Both the position numbers and the translations under genes were made by a program. Of a stretch of 64,000 nt of DNA, positions 1 through 9,019 are shown piece by piece (position 1 is the first letter of the stretch; every line of letters begins with the position of its first letter). The notes below the pieces were generated by a model. It was not told the origin of the DNA and did not search any database. It saw only the letters and a program-made list of their open reading frames with translations. The stretch comes from Porodaedalea pini. Lineage: Eukaryota; Basidiomycota; Agaricomycetes; Hymenochaetales; Hymenochaetaceae. The stretch covers positions 224,830-288,829 of the forward strand of contig NBAY01000059.1 of the NCBI GenBank assembly GCA_002794775.1, read 5' to 3'.

Positions 1-897
1 GTCGTCCGCTACGTACGATTGGCGTTCCGCGTCGTAGCGTGAAGAAGAGGGGAAAGCCCGCTGTTGTTCCTCGGTGAGATCTATCTTGACTATGTCGGGG
101 GGGAACAGGTAGGGGCTGGTTGTCCGGATGTACGTTATGCTGACGAAGAACAGGTTCGTCGGCGAGTTTGATGACCAAACGGAAGGAGGCGGCCGAGATC
201 ACAATCGACAACGACGTCAACGACTGTACACGGTGTGTTACCCACGTCCAGGTCAGATGGTTCCTCCACCAGAGGGAGAAGCGAAGAGCCAGGGTCGGGA
301 AATGTCGGTTGTAGGTTTACGTAATACACAAACGTCCGAAAACGTCTGGGCAGGGTTGAGGGTTGTCGTTCAGGGAGTTTACACGTCAAATCCGTCGAGG
401 GGAGTGCTCCTCTAGACTGGGTGAAGGCGAGTCGACAGCGACGACGTACGCTGGGGATGAGCCTGGGTGGGGTTCTGCTTTTATGTTAGGCGGGAGTCCG
501 GGGGACGACTCGGACTGGGCAGGCCTCGGCTGACCGTCGTCTGGGACGTGCTATACTCGAGTGAGAGCTCGGGACACGCTTACTCAGGCTAGGTCGTTGC
601 GGAGGTAAGAGGATTAATACAAGTCTAAACTAATACAAGGGGGACGAGTCTCACCTAGGTCGTCACGGAGGTAAGAGGAAAAGCAGAACAAGGAGTTCAT
701 GCGATTCCTGAGACCTTATATAGCGACGACCGTGAGACTATATTACCTAACATTACATAACAAGTGGGAATGGAACGAATGAAGGCAGTGTGGGAATGAT
801 TGTGTAAGATGGGTAAATATAATGAAAAGGACGAATATAATAAAGGAAATGGTAAAAAGGGAAAATAAAGGAAAAGGTGAAAGTTCAGGTTCTAACA
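1..897 (-). mobile_element. 5' end of a Ty3/Gypsy LTR retrotransposon (runs off the left edge)
   Basis: Read on the minus strand, this is a 5' LTR (897 down to 484), an untranslated leader, and the beginning of an internal region that leaves the window at position 1. The LTR matches the one at 60822-61234 almost base for base, so it belongs to the same chromodomain Gypsy family. Between about 240 and 1 one minus-strand frame stays open and reads like the start of a gag-type protein (contains PPDIVKIDLTEEQQRAF), but I see no clear start codon. The element sits exactly at the outer edge of the left arm of the large inverted repeat and cuts it. The other LTR and the target-site duplicate lie outside the window, so intactness cannot be judged. 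Confidence 0.6.
484..897 (-). repeat. Gypsy LTR (5' LTR of the left-edge element)
   Basis: The 414-bp sequence begins TGTTAGGCGGG and ends TTCTAACA on the plus strand, the TG...CA ends of an LTR. It is nearly identical to 60822-61234 and more distantly related to 58183-58627. The flanking bases are GCTTTA on the left and CTCCA on the right. They do not match, as expected if the left flank is the element's own interior. Confidence 0.85.
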
Positions 898-2174
898 CTC
901 CACTGGTCCAGAGGCTTTGCCAAAGTGCTCGAACCTGTTAGAATCAAACTCCCAATGCAGGCTCTGTGACTTGAATGATTGAAATCTGAAGTTGAGGTAG
1001 GAGCGGGGCTATGTCAATCTTCCTTGAGTGGTCTGCGTCTTCAGATAACGCTCGTCGAGCGCTCGAATGGGCTCAAAAATGTGCTTGAATGCCCTTGTAT
1101 GTGTTCCAACACACTCAAATGGCTCCTTAGTAGATAACGAATGTGTAGGGCGATGGGGGTACACCATTATGATACCCTGTTGGGTGTGTCTGGGGCTCAA
1201 AGGCTTGGAATATCGACTTCAAGCATATGTGCTGAGTCGAACGCACTGTTTGAGCGGTCGAGGAGGTTTGATAGAGCTGAGTAGAGACGATCTGAAGGTG
1301 CGGGCGACTTATGGGACTTGAAATGTGTACTGTGGAGTGAACTGGGGGCTGTATTCCCTCTCTGAATGAGTACAAAGGTGTGCACTATTTATACTGTAGG
1401 CAAAACAAGCTCAGTACCGAAGTTGAACATACATACGGAGGTAGGAGAGTGTGTGCAGTGTGCGATCGAGTCAGAATAATCATGTGTTAGGGATGGAATG
1501 ACTCGAGAACATGATAAATCATGGACTCAAAGGGGAATAATGATTCGACATCAATGAAGAGACCAATGAAACCAAGAAATTTATCATGTATGCTCCAAAC
1601 AACTCCGTTTGAATGTCCCCAAATGTTCCTAAGGGTGTGATGGTGATGAATGCACATCATGGGAGTGATAGACAATGATAAATAACATTTGAACTGCATG
1701 GAGAACCCAGGGAATGACAGAATCCGGTTGTTCGAGCGTGATACATTGACCATCGACAGCTCGAGGACCGTTCGAGCAACCCATGCTCGAATACCATGCT
1801 TTCCCTGTCCCCAAATGCATGATCCGGCTGCACTACAAGTGTTTGAATGAGTGAATATGAAGTGGAAAGAGTGCTTGAGCACATATATAGTGGGATATGG
1901 AATGAATATAAAGGAAACGAAGTGTTCAAGTGTGAATAGGAAGTGATATGAGTGTTAGAATGGGTGTATGAAAGTATTCAAACATATTTATGAGGTTACT
2001 AAGGGATAATATGAGAGCTTTGAAGGTATATTGATGCTTGAATGGGCGAGTGTGACCATTCAAGCACATGAAATGTGAAGTGTAAGATATATAGTGATGA
2101 AACAAAGTGCTTGACCATGTTTATGGGGTTTGTATCTGTATATAATAATAAATAAAGCGGGTGGTATGCTGGGA
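898..2174 (-). repeat. Left arm of a giant inverted repeat (arm sequence R)
   Basis: This arm is the reverse complement of 2211-3488, roughly 85-90% identical by eye over almost 1.28 kb. Both arms carry a TATA box (here 1386-1393), a 131-codon ORF, and many TTCGAGC/GCTCGAA-like words, several with the CG changed to TG or CA. The outer end is cut by the Gypsy LTR at 897/898. The arm on the other side continues about 140 bp further, up to a LINE start codon, so this arm is probably truncated. A third copy lies at 63419-64000. Confidence 0.85.
1487..1882 (-). CDS. 131-residue ORF inside the left repeat arm, unknown
   Basis: This open frame has the same length and position as one in the other arm (2503-2898). 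Both start MLK and end IYHVLESFHP before the stop. The two proteins differ at a fair number of positions but neither has gained a stop. I recognise no domain. The ORF lies upstream of the arm's TATA box and reads in the same direction as the adjoining LINE would. It could be a transposon-encoded protein or a chance frame kept open because the arms diverged little. It is not a host gene as far as I can see. Confidence 0.3.
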   Translation of the reverse strand: MLKHSFHFIFTHSNTCSAAGSCIWGQGKHGIRAWVARTVLELSMVNVSRSNNRILSFPGFSMQFKCYLSLSITPMMCIHHHHTLRNIWGHSNGVVWSIHDKFLGFIGLFIDVESLFPFESMIYHVLESFHP

Positions 2175-2210
2175 TGGTGTAGCACCCGATTCACGCTTAG
2201 GCGTTAGCTG
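2175..2210. other. 36-bp spacer at the centre of the inverted repeat
   Basis: This unique sequence lies between GGTATGCTGGGA (left arm end) and TCCCAGCATACC (right arm start). It contains its own small inverted words (GTAGC and GCTTAGGCGTTAGC) and shows no tRNA or other recognisable signal. Confidence 0.7.
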
Positions 2211-2502
2211 TCCCAGCATACCACCTGCTTTATTTATTATTATATACAGATACAAACCCCATAAACACGGTCAAGCACTTTGTTTCATCACTATATATCT
2301 TACACTTCACATTTCACGTGCTTGAATGGTCACACTCACCCATTTGAGCATCAATATACCTTCGAAGCTCTCATATTATCCCTTAGTAACCTCATAAATA
2401 TGTTCGAATACTTTCATACACCCATTCTAACACTCATACCACTTCCTATTCACACTCGAACACTTCATTTCCTTTATATTCATCCCATATCCCACTATAT
2501 AC

Positions 2503-2898
2503 GTGCTCAAGGACTCTATCCACTTCATATTCACTCATTCGAACATCTGTAGCACAGCCAGATCATGTGGTTGGGCTCAGGGAACACATTGGGTTCCAGC
2601 CTGGGCTGCCCAAACGGTCCCTGGGCCATTGACGTTCAATGTATCACGCTCGAATGACCGGATTCCATCGTTCGCTGCATTCTCCATGCAGCTTGAGCAT
2701 TATTTATCATCATCTATCACTCCCATGATGTGCATTCATTGCCATCACGCCCTTGGGGATGTTTGGGGGCATTCAAATGGAGTTGTTCGGAGCACACATG
2801 ATAAGTTTCTTGGTTTCATTGGTCTTCTCATTGATGTCGAACCATTATTCCCCTTTGAGTTCATGATTTATCATGTTCTCGAGTCATTCCATCCCTAG
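2503..2898 (+). CDS. 131-residue ORF inside the right repeat arm, unknown
   Basis: This is the counterpart of the 1487-1882 ORF: same length, same C-terminus, same position relative to the TATA box, reading toward the LINE. No signal peptide, membrane segment or known motif is evident apart from a Cys/His-rich middle part (MMCIHCHH). Because it sits about 730 bp upstream of ORF1 on the same strand, it would be an extra 5' ORF if the arm belongs to the LINE. Coding status is unproven. Confidence 0.3.
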   Translation: MLKDSIHFIFTHSNICSTARSCGWAQGTHWVPAWAAQTVPGPLTFNVSRSNDRIPSFAAFSMQLEHYLSSSITPMMCIHCHHALGDVWGHSNGVVRSTHDKFLGFIGLLIDVEPLFPFEFMIYHVLESFHP

Positions 2899-2991
2899 CA
2901 TATGACTATTCTGACTCGAACACGCACTGCACACACTTTCCTACCTCCGTATGTATGTTCGACTTCGGTACTGAGCTCGTTTCACCTACAG

Positions 2992-2999
2992 TATAAATA
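2992..2999 (+). promoter_or_regulatory. TATA box in the right arm, facing the LINE
   Basis: TATAAATA is present and is conserved in mirror position in the left arm (1386-1393). A start of transcription about 30 bp downstream would give a leader of about 600 nt before the LINE ORF1. Confidence 0.4.
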
Positions 3000-3630
3000 G
3001 TGCACACCTTTGTACTCATTCTGAGGAGGGAATACAGCCCCCAGTTCACTCCACAGTACACATTTCAAGTCTCATAAGCCGTTTGCACCTTCAGATCACC
3101 TCTGCTCAGCTCTACCAAACTTCCCCAACTGCTTGAATAGCATGTTCGACTCATCACATACGCTCAAAATTGGAATTCCAAGGCTTTGAGCACCAGACAC
3201 ACCCAACAGGGTATCGTACCAGCATATCCCCATCATCCTGCACATTCGTGACCTACTAAGAAGCCATTCAAGCATATTGGAGTACGGATGAAGGCTCTCG
3301 AGCACATTCTTGAGCACGTTCGAATGCTCAACAAGCGCCAACTGGAGATTCAAATCATCCGAGGCAGTTTGATACAGCCCTGCACCTACCTCAACTTCAG
3401 ATTTCAACTGTTCAAGTCACAGGGTCTGCATTAGGAGCTCAATTCTAACAAATTTGAGCACTTTGGCAAAGCCTCTGGACCAGTAGAGCCACCATTTCGA
3501 ACATTCGATCACTCTGTTTCTATTTGGTTGTCCTTCCTCAACTATCAAGCCACCGCAGTCTCCCTTGGGAAGAATATAGATTCGCCCTCAAGTCGACCAT
3601 TCAGTCTACAAAAGAGTCTGCATCACGATA

Positions 3631-4854
3631 ATGGCTGATGCCTAAGCACAAATTGAGCGCTACAGCGTCCAAACTCCCAAGAACGGGAAAACAGATTATG
3701 CCACCGCTATTGCCAAAACCCGTATCCTGGGGTCTGGCTATCACATGGATTCTGATGGCATGATTTATGGCCCCGACAGATACACTCACTCCGCCCACAA
3801 TGCCCCTCGGTCCACCGAACTCGCAACAAAGATCTATTACCCCCCCCCCCCCCCCATCGAATCAGTTGGAACAGACCACAACAGTTTCACCACAGTCACA
3901 TACGCAAAGGCAGTGCAGAGGAAGCCAAAAACTACCCCCACTAAGGTAGTATGTGCAACAGAACAGAACCCTGATGGGGAAATATCAACCATTCCCATTA
4001 ACTGAATGAATGGATCCGTGAACACCTGTGTTCGCAACATTTGACGTGTTTACTTCTCCCTTCCCGGTGACCTGGCCATTTGGCCTCTCCCTCTCTCTAT
4101 TAAAAACTCTGTCTGTGCAGGGCTTAAGGGTAACCCCCTTTTTAAGCACCTCGTCATTCTCAATGTCAAATACACCTCTAACAGCAACCTTCTCATTGTG
4201 TTTACTAACATTTGTTCAGATTTCGACGCTCAGTACAGCACCCTCATTAATCAACTCAATCGAATCATCAATATCAGTGGTGCAAGGGCATTTTCCCCAT
4301 CTCCACAGTTCAAAATGGTAATCCCAGGTGTACCAGTGTTTGACAAAGACACCAAGAAGCTCCTTTATTCTGAAAAGGACCTTTACGATGAAATTTCTTC
4401 ACTCCCCCAATTTGAGGGAAGAGAATTCATGTTCCCACCCAGATTCATGTTGTCAGTCGAGAGATTGAACGAATGTGACTTCTGCAATGTTTCCGTCATT
4501 CTCAAGGATGATGACCGTCTTTGTTTCGATCACTTCTTTTTGCACAACAACCGCTCTGTTCCAGTGTTTGGGGTTATTTGCCGGCTCGAGGAAATGAAAG
4601 CCTGCCTGACTATTAACCAATGCAACAATTGCCATCGCTTGGGACACCCAGCCTCCAAATGTCAATCCGTCGCTTGCTGCATGATCTGCTCAGAACCTCA
4701 TCGCACAGCGGTGCATGTCGCCAAATGTGCTCCATGCACTGTGTCTAACAACTTACAGTGCGAACACTTCATGCATTGTATCAACTGTCAGGGCAACCAC
4801 AGTGCATGCTCCACCAAATGCCCTGCTCGGCGCAACTTTTGTTCCCCCTATTAA
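3631..4854 (+). pseudogene. LINE ORF1, zinc-knuckle nucleic-acid-binding protein, with three premature stops
   Basis: One reading frame runs from ATG at 3631 to TAA at 4852-4854, about 407 codons, interrupted by TAA at 3643, TGA at 4003 and TGA at 4042, with no frameshift. The C-terminal third has CCHC-type knuckles (CNNCHRLGHPASKC, CCMICSEPHRTAVHVAKC and a third Cys/His cluster), the usual gag-like ORF1 of Tad-type and related LINEs, which coats the element RNA. A run of 16 C at 3840-3855 encodes a proline tract and is a likely slippage site. The product should bind the element RNA before target-primed reverse transcription. The stops make this copy inactive. Confidence 0.8.
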
Positions 4855-7800
4855 TGCTTATGACTTGTGACATTTCTATTTCCATTCTTTCCCTTAACCT
4901 TCACAATTCCGAACCAACCTTTGATTATCTTTTACATTTGTTCACTTCTACTCATGCTAGCCCAGACATCATCTGTTTTCAGGAAATACCCATCATCCAG
5001 TGGGTCATTCCATCTAAATCTTCTGCTCTCAGCTCCCAAGTCTTTGACACTCGCAACCATACCCCTTATACAGCATTTCTTCCCCCCTGTGAGGGCAAGC
5101 CTCATTGTTGTATCTATGTTCACCCCTGTATTATCCACAGAACCACCGCATTTCATCCCTCTTTGCTATCCCCAAACGTTTCGGCCATTGCCATCACTCA
5201 GGATGACCTTTCCTCGGTTATTCTTTGGAACATTTACAGCTCCCCATCCCTTCACAAATTTGAAAACCCCTTTCCTTCTCTCAATTCCCCATCACACATT
5301 TTTGTCAGTGACTTTAACTGTCATTCAGAGCTTTGGTCTCTACTTTCCCAAACCACTTTTCTGGACTGTTCTCAGGCTCTCACTGACTGGATCAGCAAGA
5401 ATGAACTGGTCGTTTGCAATCCTTCAGGCCAACCCACTTACTTTAGTTGTGCTCACAATTCTCATTCCATCATCAATCTCATCCTCGCTTCGGATGACTT
5501 TTTGCCCCAAATTCTCGAATTGATTGTTATCAACAACCTTGGTCTTTCAATTTCTTCTGATCACTTTCCAATTCAGTTTTCGTTTAAACTTAACTTTCTC
5601 GCCCCAATTGCTTCCACCCCACTCCGCTCTATTTGTTCATGAGATCTCCCCCAGTTTATTTCTGAATTTTGCGAGTCCAAGAGATTTGCTTTCTCCCTTG
5701 ATAACATTTTGAACCCAGAGGCACTAGATGCCCTTTTACTTTCCTTTCAATCCTCCTTGTCAGACTTCACCTCTTTCTTTTTACAAAAATGCAAACCCCG
5801 ATCATATTTTGGCCCCAACTTGTGGTGGACGGAAGCATGTTCTAGGCTTTATCAAGTGCATTGTCATGACCCCAACCCCGATTCGAGGCTGTGTCTCAAT
5901 GCAGAGCTCTCCAGAGCAAAATCCACATTTTATGGTGCTCACCTACAGCACTCAGACCAGCATTCAGTCTGGACCAATCAATTCTTGGGGACAGCACAAC
6001 GTCGAGCCCCAATTGGCGCACTTCACATGCTGAACGGCTCATTTTCACTCACGGAAAATGATAAAGCCACCCTTTTCTGTAACACGTTTTTTCCAGTACT
6101 GTCTTCCCCAGACATACCTATTGACCTTCCTCCACTACACAACACTCAACTGATCACAGTTGATCAAGTACTCAAGGCTATGTGTGGCATTGACCAGGAG
6201 ACTAGTCCTGGCAATAGTCACATATCTTATAAACACTTGGCGCTTCTCATAGAGCACGAAGCCCAGTTTTTCACTGATCTCTTTTCTTTGTGTCTATCTC
6301 TGGGATATTTCCCACTTTCCTTCAAATCTTCACTTGTTATGTTTATTCCCAAACCAAAGCACACTGACTTTTCTGTGCCATGCGCCTTTCACCCAATCAC
6401 CTTGGTTGACACCATTGGTAAATTATTTGAACGTATTCTTTTTAACTTTCTCCAACCTTTTTTCAAGACTCACAATCTTTTGCCTGACGCACAGCATGGC
6501 TGTCAGAAGCACTGTTCAGCTATCATGGCCTGCTATGATCTTCTTTCTTCTATATTATCAGACCCCTTCATTTGCGCTGGCTATGATGCTACTTCCAAGA
6601 CCCACACCCGACACCGCTACCTAATCACTTCAATTCTGACAGTGGACATCACCGGCTTTTTTGATAACATTTCCCATCCATTTCTTTTGAACAAACTCAT
6701 TCACTCTGGTGTACAACCTAACATTATTAGGTGTCTCGCAGGCTGGCTCAAAGACCGACCCATGTCATTTCACTTTAACAATTTCTTTTCTGAACAGTTC
6801 ATTAAACCCAACTGGGGTGTTCTGCAAGGCTCACCCCTTTCCCCTCTTATTTCCATTTTCACTGCTGCTGGTGCGATAAACACTTATAATTCTCAGTTCA
6901 GACCCCATCACCCACTTCTAGCCTATATGGATGACCATCTCCTTTTGGCTCGTTCACTCAGTATTCCAACAAACCTGGTATGACTTCGCAACCAGTTTGT
7001 CTTTCTTTCATCCCAATTCCATGCGCTCAGTTTGTCCATAGACCCTGATGCCATCGAACTTCTTCATATCCTTCCACACCAGCAAATTTCGAATTACTAC
7101 TTCCACTCCTTTCTTCACGATAGCCCTTCCACATCTTCTGCGTCATTAGTCCTACCAGACAACTGCATTATTCCTCCCAAACACCAGATTACCTGGCTCA
7201 GAGTTATTTTCACTTATGACCTCTCTCCCAAACCTCATTTCATTTTGTGCGCCTACAAGGCCCTTTCTACATTACACCAACACTCTTTTCTTTTTCATCG
7301 CTCCAACAGTGCATACTTCCAACAGGCCCGTTTATTATATTTTGGTCTCATCAGATCAGTCACCACTTATGGCACTGTTTTATTCCCTCACTCCCCGTTC
7401 ATTTCATCCATTCTACAAAAAACTCAAAACAAATTCTTGCATCTCCTTTTTTCTTCCAACATCAATCTGGCAATAGCAGAATCTTTCCTATCCTGCCTGC
7501 TGCTAGATCTCTTCATCCAGTTTCTGTCCAAACATTTTCTTCTTTCATATTTGTCGTATTCGAACAAATCGCACAATGCTAAACTCTATTTGAAACCATC
7601 CCTTCTACCAGATATTATCGTCCCTCATTCCATTCCTTATCCTTCCTTCCTCCTTATCCATTCTTGCTTGAATCTCATACCAATTCCTTCCTCTGCACAA
7701 CAACATCTTGCCATTCGCCAGTTTAACTCCTTTTTTCTTCACCCACCTCCATATCAATATTTCATCTTCACAGATGGCTCGATCGTTAACAACACACAAG

Positions 7801-8690
7801 GTGTCCCCATCGGTGGTCATGGCTACGTCATCATGCATAACCACTCGGAACTTGATGTCTTTTCTTCAGCAGCACACTCTCCTTCAAACATCCTGTTTGA
7901 GGAGCAGGAAGTGCTCATCACATCCATGCATCATATCTCAGCTCTCCTGGTGAAATGCTTCATGCCTATCTGGATTCACATCATCACCGACTCCCTCAAC
8001 TGTGCCCAATTGATATTCTCAAACAACCCACGTCACACAGAATTTATCATCACCTTTCATTGTCTGTGCGGCATCTTCCTCGCCCTCCATCATGATGCTT
8101 CAAACATATTGATCCAGTGGCTCCCATCTCATCGCGGAGTCCTGGGTAACTCAAGGGCAGACCAGTTGGCCAAAAACACGGCTACAAACACTCATTTTGA
8201 GCCCATTCCAGATTTACTCCCCAATCTATCGGCAAATTTCCATCGTAACCTCATCGACGATTGGAAAGCGCGCATTCTTAATTTACGTGGTCATTGCTCC
8301 ATTCTGGAGCCGACATCTTTCATCCTACAACTGACACGTACATTCAGACTGTTCCTGAAGCTTTCCCCAGAGAAGCAGATACACCGCATAGTCCAATCCC
8401 GAGCCACCGGCTTAATGCTAAATGTGCTCGACTTGCATGACCGTAACCTCACTCCCTGATGTCCAGATCCTCTCTGCGTCAAACACGACGTCCATCACAT
8501 TCTTAATATCTGTCCGTATTTTGCTCATATTTGCAACGGCCTTTTTCGACAATGATCATTACCCTTATCGTTCCTTGAATGGTTTCATCCTAACAATTTC
8601 CTCTTACTACTCAAGTTTGCTTACTTTTCCTTTCGTCGCCCTCCGGACGAAATGCCCTTATTCTCGGAACTCCCTAGCACATTTCATTAA
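4854..8690 (+). pseudogene. LINE ORF2: endonuclease, reverse transcriptase, RNase H, with premature TGA codons
   Basis: The start ATG at 4854 overlaps the ORF1 stop (TAATG), suggesting reinitiation. One frame continues to TAA at 8688, interrupted by TGA at 5640, 6981, 8457 and 8553. Domains in order: an APE-type endonuclease (SLNLHN, CFQEIP, SDFNCH, SSDHFPI) to about codon 260; a reverse transcriptase with DITGFFDNISH, QGSPLSPL and the YMDD catalytic box between about codons 480 and 700; a type I RNase H with FTDGS, EEQE, ITDS and NSRADQLA near codons 970-1110; and a terminal Cys/His motif (CPDPLC, HHILNICP). This order with RNase H is typical of Tad1/I-like LINEs. All catalytic motifs remain readable, so only point nonsense changes appear to disable it. 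Confidence 0.85.
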
Positions 8691-9019
8691 TAGCTTTTCC
8701 TTGAGGCTTCATCTCTTTCACGTTTAGCCAAGTTCACCATAGTTATGCTCTCACATCATTTGCGCGCACCGTCCGTAGTTTGTTGTTTTTTTTTTTTTTA
8801 GGCGTCCTTAGCGGTTGGTAGTCTGTTAGTAGTAGATAGCAGCAATTATATACTCCAGGGCACGTGACGTAGCGCGATATGGCCAGCCCTGAACTCATTC
8901 AAATAGTGTCATTCACCATTTAACGCTCAATTTCTAGTTCACCTAATTGCTCTAGTTAAGTAAAGCTTTGAGAAATTGTAATAAAATTAAGTATCAACCA
9001 AGAGTGCAACCATTCATGG
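8691..9019. other. LINE 3' flank and 3' side of the TFIP11-like gene
   Basis: No gene is visible. The stretch holds a T-run (8785-8799), CACGTGACG near 8860 and AT-rich sequence. AATAAAA near 8980 is on the plus strand and so is not a signal for the minus-strand gene. Confidence 0.5.

Larger units (their letters stand above)
2211..3630 (+). repeat. Right arm of the giant inverted repeat, directly upstream of the LINE
   Basis: Positions 2211-3488 pair with the left arm. The sequence continues without a visible boundary to 3630, where the LINE ORF1 start codon begins. The copy at 63419-64000 matches this stretch (reverse complement) from about 3060 to 3630 and stops exactly at this point. The arm has a TATAAATA box at 2992-2999 facing the LINE, so it may be the 5' promoter region of the LINE. 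Alternatively it is a separate element that happens to abut the LINE. Confidence 0.75.
3631..8800 (+). mobile_element. Non-LTR retrotransposon (LINE, Tad1/I-like), essentially full length
   Basis: The element contains ORF1 and ORF2 as described. The 5' limit is unclear because the arm sequence R adjoins the start codon. The 3' limit is also unclear: after ORF2 there is about 100 bp of unremarkable sequence and a run of T at 8785-8799, and no poly(A) tail. No target-site duplication was found by eye. Confidence 0.75.

Noticed and set aside
2158..2230. tRNA or Helitron end at the palindrome centre
   Set aside because: CCCGATTCACGC looked B-box-like, but no cloverleaf forms and there is no CTRR end with hairpin.
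898..3630. CRISPR-like or regularly spaced repeat array
   Set aside because: The TTCGAGC-type words are irregularly spaced and the organism is a eukaryote.
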